The position numbers and the translations under genes are program-made. Below, one piece after another: positions 34,730-43,205 of a DNA stretch of 64,000 nucleotides. Origin of the DNA: Acidobacteriota bacterium. GTDB taxonomy: Bacteria > Acidobacteriota > Terriglobia > UBA7540. Each line of letters begins with the position of its first letter. Positions within the stretch are counted from its first letter, which is position 1. Below the pieces are notes generated by a model, which saw only the letters and a program-made list of their open reading frames with translations, ran no database searches and was not told where the DNA came from. Location of the stretch: contig SCRD01000001.1 of the NCBI GenBank assembly GCA_004298155.1, positions 248,001 to 312,000 on the forward strand. The letters run 5' to 3'.

Positions 34730-35536
34730 TCACTCAGGGAATAAGGTTTCTAAAAGCTCGTCGCGGCGGAGATAGTTGGGAATGATGTAGTCTGCACCTA
34801 CGCCGGCCAGGCGGTCACGCTTCCATTTGTCAACTTCGTGACACTTGGGTTCGTCTGTGGCCACGCCGACCGCAATGCCTCCAACTTCCTTGACGTTCCT
34901 GACCTCCACGTAGCCGTCGCCAAACCCCAGCAGTTCGTCACCGCGGCATTCCATGGAGCCGATCATCTTTTGGATCAGCATCGCCTTTGAAAAACTCTTG
35001 TAGTCGTCCAGGGCGCCGTAAATTCCGCCATCGAAGTAGGGCGTGATCTGGAGCATTTCGGCTTCTTCAACCGTGTAAGTGTGGTCTGTGCCGCTGGCGC
35101 AGTAGAGCCTGAATCCGCGCGCCTTGAGCGAGTCGAGCAGCGCCCGGGCGCCCGGAACGAGATACTTGTCAGGCGGTTCTTTCCTCTGCCGCAATGCTTC
35201 GCGCCGGTGGTAGATTTTCCCCATCAGGCGGTCATGATACACGTTCTTGTAGGCCAGCGGCTCGAGCGGCTGCGCGCCGCGCAACTTCACCTGGTTGGCG
35301 AGTTCAATCATCTGGTAGATCGTCTGCTTGCCGGTCAATCGAGCAACATAATCTTTTACCAGCGTCTGGAGTTCCGCTTCGCTTTCTCCGGTCTTCAGTT
35401 CCGAGAGAATCTCAACCATCATGGGAACCATAACGTCAATCCATCCCGCCCGGAGCAGCGAGAGTGTGCCGTCAAAATCGAATAGGACCACCCGCGTCCG
35501 CCTCGCTGATGAACCGGGATGAAGACACTCAATCAT
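34730..35536 (-). CDS. HAD-family hydrolase, probable sugar phosphatase
   Basis: 268 residues with HAD motif I LFDFDGTLS (nucleophile Asp20, acid Asp22), motif II region YCASGTDHTYT near residue 150, a lysine region SFSKAMLIQKM near 180, and motif IV GFGDGYVEVRNV near 200. The insertion between motifs I and II (residues 30-130) is a helical cap. It is the first gene of a three-gene minus-strand operon with the DHS-like and PfkB proteins. A phosphatase paired with a sugar kinase suggests synthesis or turnover of a phosphorylated sugar. Substrate unknown. Confidence 0.83.
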   Translation of the reverse strand: MIECLHPGSSARRTRVVLFDFDGTLSLLRAGWIDVMVPMMVEILSELKTGESEAELQTLVKDYVARLTGKQTIYQMIELANQVKLRGAQPLEPLAYKNVYHDRLMGKIYHRREALRQRKEPPDKYLVPGARALLDSLKARGFRLYCASGTDHTYTVEEAEMLQITPYFDGGIYGALDDYKSFSKAMLIQKMIGSMECRGDELLGFGDGYVEVRNVKEVGGIAVGVATDEPKCHEVDKWKRDRLAGVGADYIIPNYLRRDELLETLFPE

Positions 35537-35651
35537 GCAACAGGACCTCGAACAACCGGATTATTTTGAAGGGTTCTCTGAAATTCTCAAAGCTTGAAAC
35601 ACAACCGACTATATTAGGCTCCAGCGTGCGTGCGTGTAAACTCCAGCAGAG

Positions 35652-36011
35652 TCAGCCACGCTCTGGCTTGCCAATCAATTTGATTTGAGGCAAAGGTGGT
35701 GCGGGGAGGGAAGGCGCGCGAAGATGTTGTCGCCACTGCTGAAGCTGAAGCATGAAAGCGGCGAGGTCGGCGTCCTCAAATTCTGCGCCCAGCGGATCAA
35801 GCTTTGCGCAGCCCTTCTCCAGCAGCGAGCAGAAACCGGCACGATTTCCGCGCATGTAGTGATGAAAGGCCGCTGCAATCTGGATAAGGCCGTGCAGGAA
35901 TGCTTCGCGATCACCCTTCGCTTTCAGCCAGACGGGTTCAAGCGCTTCATGAGCTTCAAAGTATTGCTCTGCGTTGAACAGCCGGATGCCTTCCCGAAAC
36001 ACGTGCTCCAT
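35652..36011 (-). CDS. DUF309 family protein
   Basis: A small protein of 119 residues. The hallmark FNAEQYFEAHEALEPVW near residues 13-29 and the helical LHGLIQIAAAFHHYMRGN match the DUF309 family, all-helical cytosolic proteins of unknown role with a conserved His/Glu/Trp cluster. It is monocistronic; the Shine-Dalgarno is weak. The 3' end overlaps no other gene. No function can be assigned, but the family identity is clear. Confidence 0.85.
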   Translation of the reverse strand: MEHVFREGIRLFNAEQYFEAHEALEPVWLKAKGDREAFLHGLIQIAAAFHHYMRGNRAGFCSLLEKGCAKLDPLGAEFEDADLAAFMLQLQQWRQHLRAPSLPAPPLPQIKLIGKPERG

Positions 36012-36629
36012 GATTGCCCGTCAGGGTGATATTCCTTCCTTTTCACCCGCATCGGAGTTGGCGGTTTACGGCGTGAAGGCGCTCTGCCTTGTCCCCCCGG
36101 ATAAGAGGTTTGCCAGCCTCGTGCTTCATGCCACAGAATTCGATTCAGCGTATTGCAGGGTACGTCGTCGGGCGCGTTACGTCAGCACCAGATTGGGCAT
36201 TGCGCCGCCGCTGTAATGAAGATGTGGCGAGGTAAACCTTGCTGCTATAGCACGCACCTCACATTAATAATAAATGCGGCAACGATCATACCACCGTCGC
36301 GCCGATAATTTTCGAAATAAGGCCACCTGAAGGTGGGGAGGTTGTTACGCCAATATGAAAGGGATGTGAGAGGGAGGATACGCGGACAAGGCCGCACAGC
36401 CAGGCGGGTGGCGCATGCATTGATGCTTAATGTCCGCGATCTGCGAATCCGCGCGGAGTTAGAATGGGTTTGTCGCGGCGAGCTTGATTTGCGGTTCCTG
36501 CAAATTCCCGAAGGGGCCGGATCGCGACAATAATGGCCGCTCGCTTTGCAAGTTTGCGGAAACTATTGGGCGGGCGTCTGCGCCATCTACAGGAAATCCT
36601 GGAAGACGGCCGATCTCAAGGAGAATCTC
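36012..36629. other. 618-base intergenic region with one structured segment
   Basis: No credible gene is present. A multi-stem candidate RNA lies at 36470-36530 and is listed separately. The rest has only scattered short frames and an AT-rich stretch (36262-36276) that might contain a promoter. Confidence 0.6.
36470..36530 (+). ncRNA. Candidate structured RNA element upstream of marC-like gene
   Basis: TTGTCGCG (36470-36477) and CGCGACAA (36523-36530) are perfect eight-base inverted repeats enclosing two smaller stems: ATTTGC/GCAAAT (36487-36505) and CCC-GAA-GGG just after. Together they fold as a three-way junction 100 bases before the MarC-family start. It may be a leader element; there is no known riboswitch match. 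Confidence 0.35.
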
Positions 36630-37286
36630 ATGGCCGATGCGGTCAAAGTTTTCTTTCTGCTTCTCACCGCGCTTTTCCCAATCGTCGACCCACTGAGCGG
36701 AAGCCCTATCTTCCTGGCTCTGACGCAGCAGTACTCGCCGGAAACGCGCCGGGGCCTTGCATGGCGCGTCGCCCTCAACAGCTTGTACTTGATGGTCGGC
36801 TCCTATTTTATTGGGGCGAATGTCCTCAAATTCTTTGGCGTATCGCTGCCGGTGGTGCAGGTTGGCGGAGGGTTAGTGGTGGTCGCAATGGGCTGGGGGA
36901 CGCTGATGCAAGAGGCTGTGACTGACGTGTCGCGCAAAACGATCCAGAACCCGGACGTATTCCATCGCGCCTTCTACCCTCTCACGCTGCCACTGACAGT
37001 AGGCCCAGGCTCAATTTCCGTTGCAGTCACCTTGGGCGCCAACTCGACACACCGCTATGGACTCCACATCTTGCTTATTATATCGGCGCTCCTGGCGATG
37101 GGTCTGATCAGTATCAGCATTGGTCTGTGCTATGGGTTCGCGGACCGTCTGGCTCGAAGGCTTGGGAAGACATCCATGACAGTTATCGTTCGGCTTTCTG
37201 CCTTTCTGTTGGTTTGTATTGGCGTTCAAATTATGTGGAATGGGATCAGCGCATTGCTTTTGTCAGTCCGATTTTTGATTCGGTAG
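36630..37286 (+). CDS. marC: MarC-family integral membrane protein
   Basis: The ATG at 36630 with AAGGAG upstream gives 218 residues, the usual MarC/UPF0056 length. About six transmembrane helices are seen, starting VKVFFLLLTALFPIVDPLSGSP, whose FPIVDPxGxxP is the family hallmark. A second hallmark is YPLTLPLTVGPGSISVAV near residue 112. The family was once linked to multiple antibiotic resistance, but that link was later disputed; the real substrate is unknown. It is monocistronic on the plus strand and convergent with the NTF2-like gene. Confidence 0.9.
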   Translation: MADAVKVFFLLLTALFPIVDPLSGSPIFLALTQQYSPETRRGLAWRVALNSLYLMVGSYFIGANVLKFFGVSLPVVQVGGGLVVVAMGWGTLMQEAVTDVSRKTIQNPDVFHRAFYPLTLPLTVGPGSISVAVTLGANSTHRYGLHILLIISALLAMGLISISIGLCYGFADRLARRLGKTSMTVIVRLSAFLLVCIGVQIMWNGISALLLSVRFLIR

Positions 37287-37431
37287 CCTGCTGCTGACAC
37301 GGTCCGTGACCTCTAAGCGCGGCATTAACCCAGAGGCACGGGCTTTTGCGCATCGGGGCCGCGCACTTCCCGAGATCGCATTGCATCAGACATCACAACT
37401 CAAGCATGTGCGCCGCCGCCCGAGTGCCACG

Positions 37432-37833
37432 CTACGCGGGGTTTTCCTCGACTTCGAGCATCGTTCTCCAGACGGCAATCCAGGAGTTGCCCTGGTGCTG
37501 AAGCACCCAAAGGTCCCGGCCCGTTGAACGGAATCGGGCGTTAGAGCGCTCGTAGACCATCTCATACCGAAAGGTGACAACGGCCGCATTGCCGGCCACA
37601 TCGACTTGAATATCCTGTTCATTGAATTCGTGGATTCTTGAACTTTGAAGAAATTCCCGAAAGCCGGCCAGAAATCCCTGCTTTCCCCGAACGCGCCCTG
37701 TCCATCCTCGGAGAACCATGACAATATCCGAGTGCAACCTTGGCGCAAGGTCTTCGACCTTGCCATCAAGCCACGCACGATTGATTTGACGCATGGCCTG
37801 CTCCGCAGACTTGAATTGGGATTGCTTGATCAT
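37432..37833 (-). CDS. NTF2-like / SnoaL-type protein (DUF4440-like)
   Basis: 133 residues with GAGGAG before the ATG. The sequence has the cone-shaped NTF2-like fold pattern: an N-terminal helix (AMRQINRAWLDGKVEDLAPRL), then strands FNEQDIQVDVAGNAAVVTF and TGRDLWVLQHQGNSWIAVW. This superfamily includes ketosteroid isomerases, SnoaL cyclases and many stress proteins with no known activity. The single-domain form with a W-x-x-x-W end is most like DUF4440. It is monocistronic, and no partner genes suggest a substrate. Confidence 0.78.
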   Translation of the reverse strand: MIKQSQFKSAEQAMRQINRAWLDGKVEDLAPRLHSDIVMVLRGWTGRVRGKQGFLAGFREFLQSSRIHEFNEQDIQVDVAGNAAVVTFRYEMVYERSNARFRSTGRDLWVLQHQGNSWIAVWRTMLEVEENPA

Positions 37834-38052
37834 AGACTCCTCGTCTTAACGGGAAGCAGCGACACCGGTTTGCGTGTCGTTGTCCAACAGGGCGAAAGCT
37901 CCCCAAAGGAAAGAATACCAACACGGCTACTGGCCAGCATACGACTCATTGGGCGGCATCATGACAGAAATTCCACACTTCTCGTCCGCAGGCGCCCGCC
38001 ACTGGCCGCTTCTGAACGCTGAACGCGCACTTGCTTGACAAGCAGGGTAGCG

Positions 38053-38073
38053 TCTCCTATGATGCATAGGAGA
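38053..38073 (+). promoter_or_regulatory. Perfect hairpin covering the tatA ribosome-binding site
   Basis: TCTCCTATG and CATAGGAGA form a nine-pair stem with an ATG loop. The right arm includes AGGAGA, the tatA Shine-Dalgarno, nine bases before the TTG start. It may act as a translational switch, or as DNA it could be an operator. Confidence 0.6.
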
Positions 38074-38081
38074 GGTACGTC

Positions 38082-38453
38082 TTGTTCAGCGGCGGTTTCA
38101 CTGAAGTCGGGTTTATTTTATTCATCGCCTTTCTTCTTTTCGGGCCGAAGAAGTTGCCAGAGATCGCGCGCATCCTCGGCAAGGGGATGGGAGAACTGCG
38201 CCGTGCTTCAAACGAGCTGAAGAACTCACTGGAAGAGGAGATTCGAAACCTCGACCGCAAGGACGAGGAACCCAGTTACTCTCATCACGAGACGCATCCC
38301 TATTCGCAATTAGAAGAGGAAGGCTTTGAACACCCGGCAGAGACGCACGAACTGAACACTGAGTCCGAAAGCAGTCTGGAGCCGGCTCCTGAGTATGGCT
38401 ACGACTATTCAGAACCCTCCCAGCAGGAACCCGAACCACGGCCCCGAGGATGA
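38082..38453 (+). CDS. tatA: Sec-independent protein translocase subunit TatA/TatB
   Basis: 123 residues starting at TTG with AGGAGAGG upstream. Residues 5-22 are the short N-terminal transmembrane helix ending in the conserved FGPKKLPEIARILGKG, followed by an amphipathic helix (MGELRRASNELKNSLEEEI) and a long acidic, Pro-rich tail (residues 60-123). TatA oligomers form the pore of the twin-arginine pathway. TatB cannot be excluded because the helix has no obvious discriminating residue and the tail is long. TatC is encoded next and overlaps by 59 bases. Confidence 0.92.
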   Translation: MFSGGFTEVGFILFIAFLLFGPKKLPEIARILGKGMGELRRASNELKNSLEEEIRNLDRKDEEPSYSHHETHPYSQLEEEGFEHPAETHELNTESESSLEPAPEYGYDYSEPSQQEPEPRPRG

Positions 38454-39213
38454 CGAATTCAGCGGCAAGCAGATGTCGTTCCTCGAACATCTCGAGGAAC
38501 TTCGGCAGAGGCTGGTTCGCAGCGCCATCTCCGTCTTCGTCGGCTTCATGGTCTGCTTCTATTTTTCCGACAATATCTACGGCCTGCTTGCCAAGCCGCT
38601 CACAGACACGCTTCAAGGTCTGCACATGGCAGACAAGTTGGTCTACACCAACCCTGTTGACCCTTTCAATCTCTATATCAAATTGTCCATTGTGGGCGGC
38701 ATTTTTCTGGCCTCGCCTTACATCCTGCTCCAGTTGTGGTTGTTTATCTCTCCCGGCCTCTACCGGCATGAGAAGCGTTACATCTGGCCGTTCGTGGGGC
38801 TGACGAGCGGCCTGTTTTTTGCGGGCGGCTTCTTTGCGTACCGTTTCGCTTTCCCAGCAGCCCTGAAGTTTCTGCTGGAATTCGGTCACCGCTTCACGCC
38901 CATGATTACCATTCATGAGTATTGGAGCCTCGCGCTGACCATCATCCTGGGTGTCGGCGTCGTTTTCGAGTTGCCTGTCGTCATTCTGCTTCTTTCGATC
39001 TTCGGAATTGTCACTCCAAAATTCCTGCTGAAAAATATCCGTTATGCGGTGATTATTACAGCCGTGGTGGCTGCAGCGCTTGCACCCACGCCAGATTGGA
39101 CCACCCTGTTCATGTTCTGGATGCCGCTGGTTGGCCTTTACGTTGTCAGCATCGGCCTCTCATGGCTCGTCTATTTCCGGAAAGACTGGAAGCAGCGGCA
39201 TGAGAAGGCATAG
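38395..39213 (+). CDS. tatC: Sec-independent protein translocase subunit TatC
   Basis: 272 residues from the ATG at 38395; the conserved start MSFLEHLEELRQRLV lies at residue 27 (38473), and translation may start there. Six transmembrane helices are seen (for example ISVFVGFMVCFYFS and LALTIILGVGVVFELPVV), with the TatC hallmark AALAPTPDWTT near residue 227. TatC recognises the twin-arginine signal peptide. The gene overlaps tatA by 59 bases and the glutaminyl cyclase gene by 14 bases, so the three are one operon. Two Tat-type signals occur in this window (CRTAC1 genes). Confidence 0.95.
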   Translation: MATTIQNPPSRNPNHGPEDDEFSGKQMSFLEHLEELRQRLVRSAISVFVGFMVCFYFSDNIYGLLAKPLTDTLQGLHMADKLVYTNPVDPFNLYIKLSIVGGIFLASPYILLQLWLFISPGLYRHEKRYIWPFVGLTSGLFFAGGFFAYRFAFPAALKFLLEFGHRFTPMITIHEYWSLALTIILGVGVVFELPVVILLLSIFGIVTPKFLLKNIRYAVIITAVVAAALAPTPDWTTLFMFWMPLVGLYVVSIGLSWLVYFRKDWKQRHEKA

Positions 39214-40135
39214 CGCCGTAAAGCTTTCAAGTCTGATATTCCTATTCAGCCTTCTGTTAATTTTTCTGGCACATGGCTGGAAGGCCATGGCTGCAGATAC
39301 CAATGTCTTTAATGGAGGCCGCGCCTTTGCGGACCTCCAGCATCTGGTCTCATACGGCCCGCGGCCCGTTGGCTCGAAGGCCCTCGATGCATCACGTGCA
39401 TGGATCATCAGCCAACTGGAGCATTCCCGCTGCAAAGTCGTGCAGGACAATTTTGTTGGCGCCACTCCCATGGGGAACATCCCCATGGTGAATCTTATCG
39501 GTGAGATTCCCGGCAAAGAACCAAAGCGCATCATCATGATCGCGGGCCATTACGACACCAAGCTGGAGAATTCCTTCCGCTTTGTGGGCGCAAACGACGG
39601 AGGGTCAAGCGCCGCCTTTCTGCTTGAAATGGCGCGCGAACTGGCGCAGGCGCCGCATACGCCAACTTACTGGATCGTGTTTTTTGATGGCGAGGAAGCG
39701 CTCCAGACCTGGTCCGAGACCGACAGCCTCTATGGCAGCAGGCACTTTGTCCAGAAACTGACGGCGGACGGAGAGCTAAGCCGGATCGAGGCCATGATTC
39801 TTGTCGATATGATTGGGGATGCGCACCTGGATATCCACTGGGACCAGAACTCCACTGGCTGGCTGAATAAACTTGTCTTTGGACAAGCGGACAAGCTCGG
39901 CTACTCGAGCTACTTCCTTCGACAGCCTGTGGCGATTGACGATGATCACGTCCCCTTCGTTGGGGCGGGGGTCTCTGCCGTGGATTTGATTGACTTCGAC
40001 TACGGTCCTAACAACAGTTACTGGCATTCGGCACAGGACATGGTCGAGCACTGCAGCCCTTCCAGCCTGACGATAGTCGGGCGGGTGGTCAAGGCGGCGC
40101 TCAGCCAGCTTGAAAGCTCTCCCCGTACCCAATGA
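39200..40135 (+). CDS. Exported glutaminyl-peptide cyclotransferase (M28 family)
   Basis: The ATG at 39200 lies inside the last codons of tatC and starts a signal peptide (LSSLIFLFSLLLIFLAHG), giving 311 residues. The zinc-peptidase fold of family M28 is clear: AGHYDTK, GANDGGSSAA and FDGEEA. The residues ETDSLYGSRHF, DDDHVPFVGAGV and WHSAQD are the specific pattern of animal-type glutaminyl cyclases, which convert N-terminal glutamine to pyroglutamate. Its substrates would be exported proteins in the periplasm. Coupling to tatA-tatC suggests that it caps Tat-exported proteins. An aminopeptidase is the alternative, but the QC pattern favours the cyclase. Confidence 0.85.
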   Translation: MRRHSAVKLSSLIFLFSLLLIFLAHGWKAMAADTNVFNGGRAFADLQHLVSYGPRPVGSKALDASRAWIISQLEHSRCKVVQDNFVGATPMGNIPMVNLIGEIPGKEPKRIIMIAGHYDTKLENSFRFVGANDGGSSAAFLLEMARELAQAPHTPTYWIVFFDGEEALQTWSETDSLYGSRHFVQKLTADGELSRIEAMILVDMIGDAHLDIHWDQNSTGWLNKLVFGQADKLGYSSYFLRQPVAIDDDHVPFVGAGVSAVDLIDFDYGPNNSYWHSAQDMVEHCSPSSLTIVGRVVKAALSQLESSPRTQ

Positions 40136-40191
40136 CCCTGGTCAAAGCTGGCCAGTCCCCTCGTGCTGATCAGGATTGGCAGAGTGCCGAA

Positions 40192-40279
40192 ATTACCGTC
40201 CTTCTACGAGCACATCGAAGTATCTGCTGTGCCTCACTGAAAATGGACAAATCAGGTCCCTCGCCCCGCTCAGGATGAC
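40192..40279. repeat. Partial palindromic element, copy D
   Basis: Only the right terminus, GCTCAGGATGAC (40268-40279), matches copies A-C; the left terminus is lost. An internal GAAGTATCTGCT recalls GAAGCATCTGCT in copy C. It lies between the cyclase and nadB stops. Confidence 0.5.
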
Positions 40280-40324
40280 GTCACTCACGGCCTGTTGAGC
40301 TACCTCTTGGATCAGCCAAAAAGG

Positions 40325-41974
40325 CTATTGATGGGAAGTCGCCGATTTTCCACTGAAACCAGCTGGCAGATTCTGGTCGAAGGAAACCGGGGAGTCTTTC
40401 CTGACGAAGGAATGGCGGGGGGGCGTTGAATCGTCCTTAAACGGCATGTCCGTGCGATAGTGGGCGCCACGGCTTTCTCTTCGGGCCAGGGAGGATCCAG
40501 CAATCAGGCGTGCAACGGTCAGCATGTTCCGAGCTTCCTGGCAGGGTCGGTCAAACGGGACCGGTTCTGGAATAGAGAGTTCTCCAAGCCGGAGTACCGC
40601 CGCACTCAGCGCCGCCTGCTCGCGGATGATCCCAACTTTGTCCCATAGAATTTCGCGGAGTTGCTTAACGATCTGCGAGATATCGGCGGGAGGCGGCGAT
40701 GAATGGAGCTTTGCATGCAGACCTGTTTTGGGCTCGCTGGCATTAGGCTTTGCTGCCTCAGTTTTGGAGTCTGAATGGCAGGAATGCCTGCGGGCGCTCG
40801 CGCCGGCGCGCGCTCCAAAAACCAGCCCCTCCAGCAGGGAATTACTGGCAAGGCGGTTGGCGCCATGAACTCCCGTGGCAGCCACTTCGCCGGCCGCATA
40901 GAGACCCTCGAGCGATGTCTTGCCGTTGAGGTCAGTGGCAACCCCGCCCATGGCGTAATGGGCGGCAGGGCGCACCGGCAATAGATCGGTCGTAATGTCC
41001 AGGCCGTATTGCAGGCAGGTTGCATAAATCCTTGGAAACCGGTTCTTGACGTGGTCTTCTTTCAATCCCGTCAGGTCAAGATAAACGAACTCTGTCCCGG
41101 TCTTGCGCATCTCCATGACGATAGCGCGGGAAACGATGTCCCGGGGCGCAAGCTCGCACGCGTCATGATAGTGAGGCATAAAGCGGTGCAGATCGATGTT
41201 TCTCAGGATGCCGCCCTCACCCCGCAGCGCCTCAGACAGCAGGAATCGCGGGGCGCCTTTCGCGTAGAGCGCGGTGGGGTGAAACTGAACGAATTCCATA
41301 TCGCTCAGCAGCGCGCCGGAGCGGTAAGCAATGGCAACACCGTCACCGCATGCAACATCGGGGTTAGTGGTTTCCTTATAAACTTGTCCCAGGCCGCCCG
41401 TTGCCAGCACCACAGCGCCGGCCTCGATAGTCCGCAGGCGTGAGGACTTTGCGTCAATGTAGTTGACTCCGGCAACTTTTGTCCTATCCAGCAGCAGATC
41501 GGTAACAAAGGTGTGCGGCCGGATTTTAATGGTGGGGAGTGGCTTCACTTTGGCCATGAGCGCCCGCAGGATCTGGGCTCCAGTCGAATCACCATGGGCG
41601 TGCAGAACGCGCGAGCGGCTGTGTGCTCCTTCGCGCGTGAATGCCAATTTGGTCCCTTCGCGGTCAAACTCCATGCCCCAGTCGATCAGCTTCTTGATTT
41701 CATGCGGACCCTGCTCTACAAGAATCTTCACGGCATCTTCACGGCACAGGCCATCGCCGGCCTGCAAGGTATCCTGAAGATGGAGGTACACTTCGTCATC
41801 CTCGGCGAGCGCCGCGGCAATGCCGCCCTGCGCGTGCTCGGTGCTCGATTCGTAGATTTCTCCTTTGGTCAGGATAAGAACATGAGCAGAATCAGCCAAT
41901 TCAATTGCGGCGCGCAGTCCGGCGATGCCCGCACCAAGGATCAGATAATCAACGTGCTCGCTTTTATCGCTCAT
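40325..41974 (-). CDS. nadB: L-aspartate oxidase
   Basis: A 549-residue FAD enzyme that oxidises L-aspartate to iminoaspartate, first step of NAD synthesis. It opens with YLILGAGIAGLRAAIELA (FAD-binding Rossmann motif), followed by SSTEHAQGGIAAAL, HSRSRVLHAHGDSTG near residue 115, HPTALYAKGAPRFLLSEALRGEG near 235 and AAHYAMGGVATDLNGKTSLEG near 345. These last two are typical of the succinate dehydrogenase/NadB family. A longer frame begins at 42085, but the ATG at 41974 matches the usual N-terminus. It is divergent from aroB. NadA and NadC are not in the window. Confidence 0.94.
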   Translation of the reverse strand: MSDKSEHVDYLILGAGIAGLRAAIELADSAHVLILTKGEIYESSTEHAQGGIAAALAEDDEVYLHLQDTLQAGDGLCREDAVKILVEQGPHEIKKLIDWGMEFDREGTKLAFTREGAHSRSRVLHAHGDSTGAQILRALMAKVKPLPTIKIRPHTFVTDLLLDRTKVAGVNYIDAKSSRLRTIEAGAVVLATGGLGQVYKETTNPDVACGDGVAIAYRSGALLSDMEFVQFHPTALYAKGAPRFLLSEALRGEGGILRNIDLHRFMPHYHDACELAPRDIVSRAIVMEMRKTGTEFVYLDLTGLKEDHVKNRFPRIYATCLQYGLDITTDLLPVRPAAHYAMGGVATDLNGKTSLEGLYAAGEVAATGVHGANRLASNSLLEGLVFGARAGASARRHSCHSDSKTEAAKPNASEPKTGLHAKLHSSPPPADISQIVKQLREILWDKVGIIREQAALSAAVLRLGELSIPEPVPFDRPCQEARNMLTVARLIAGSSLARRESRGAHYRTDMPFKDDSTPPRHSFVRKDSPVSFDQNLPAGFSGKSATSHQ

Positions 41975-42116
41975 AGGGGTTAACACCATCATACGCGGCG
42001 CAGAGCCGGCTCGCAACTTGTAGCCAGCCTGCGGCCTGCGCAGAGGAATTTGCAGGGATTCCAGTGGTATGCTATGTGTCTTCATTGATGCGCTGGAGTG
42101 GACAGATCAGGAGCAC

Positions 42117-43205
42117 ATGCGACGACTTCGAGTGAAATCCCGGGAGTTTGATTATGACATCGTGGCCGGACACGGCGCCTGGAGTGCATTTCAGCGCTTT
42201 CCACACCGAGGCTACTCGTCCATCTTCGTGTTGACGGAACGCCCGCTGTGGAAGCAGTGGGGAGCGACATTTTTGAAAACGACCGGGCTGACTGGTCCTC
42301 ATGAGGTCTTTGTCCCATCGGGTGAAAAATCGAAGAGCATCAAAATGATGGAGCGGGTGGCCGCAACGCTGCTGAAGAAAAGCGCTGACAGAAGGTCTCT
42401 TCTAATTGCCTTTGGCGGCGGCGTGGTAGGAGATCTTGGCGGGTTTGTTGCTTCCACTTACATGCGCGGAATCGATTACGTTCAAGTGCCAACCACCGTG
42501 GTGGCCCAGGTTGACAGTGCCATTGGAGGCAAGACCGCCGTCAACGTCGGCGAGATGAAGAACCTGATCGGAACGTTTGCGCCGCCGCGCCTGGTGCTGG
42601 CGGACCCCGTGGTGTTGAAATCCCTGCCGCCGAGGACGTTCCTTTCCGGTTTCTACGAGGTTGCGAAACATGCCGTGATTTCCGGCCCTTCGTTGTTTTC
42701 CCTGATGGAAAAGGCAGCCGGCAGGCTGCGCCCGGGACTTGATGGTGCACTGGAATCGCTGCTGGTTCGCGCGGCTCATGTGAAGGTAAACGTTGTCAAC
42801 CGGGATGAGCGTGAAGCTGACCTGCGCCGGCTCTTGAATCTGGGCCATACTTTTGGCCACGCGCTCGAAGAGGCGACGGCCTATATGCGGTTTCTTCACG
42901 GTGAGGCTGTGGGCTGGGGGCTGCTTTGCGCTGTGCGGCTGGGAGTGCTTTTGAACATGCTGGACCTGAAAGAAGCAGAACGGATCTCGGATCTGGTGCG
43001 GCGGATCGGCCCACTACCTTCTCTCCGCGACCTGTCTCCAGCGAAAATAGGGAAGCTGTTCTCGCGAGACAAGAAGGCGGTTGCGGGCCAGATCCATTGG
43101 GTGGTGCCGGAAAAGATCGGCAGAGTCAGAATTGTCAGTGGCGTTCCCATCGAAGCGGCGGTTGAAGCCTTCCGAAGTGTCCAGCTATCAGAGACCCATG
43201 ATTAA
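42117..43205 (+). CDS. aroB: 3-dehydroquinate synthase
   Basis: AroB converts DAHP to 3-dehydroquinate, the second step of the shikimate pathway, using NAD and a divalent metal. The 362-residue form starts at the ATG at 42117, which has AGGAG upstream; an earlier frame adds 16 weakly supported residues. Motifs: LLIAFGGGVVGDLGGFVAS, QVPTTVVAQVDSAIGGKTAVN, then metal ligands in the stretches FYEVAKHAVI, LNLGHTFGHALE and FLHGEAVGWG. The stop overlaps the start of ubiE/menG by eight bases. Shikimate-derived chorismate feeds menaquinone, so the pairing is metabolically sensible. Confidence 0.95.
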   Translation: MRRLRVKSREFDYDIVAGHGAWSAFQRFPHRGYSSIFVLTERPLWKQWGATFLKTTGLTGPHEVFVPSGEKSKSIKMMERVAATLLKKSADRRSLLIAFGGGVVGDLGGFVASTYMRGIDYVQVPTTVVAQVDSAIGGKTAVNVGEMKNLIGTFAPPRLVLADPVVLKSLPPRTFLSGFYEVAKHAVISGPSLFSLMEKAAGRLRPGLDGALESLLVRAAHVKVNVVNRDEREADLRRLLNLGHTFGHALEEATAYMRFLHGEAVGWGLLCAVRLGVLLNMLDLKEAERISDLVRRIGPLPSLRDLSPAKIGKLFSRDKKAVAGQIHWVVPEKIGRVRIVSGVPIEAAVEAFRSVQLSETHD

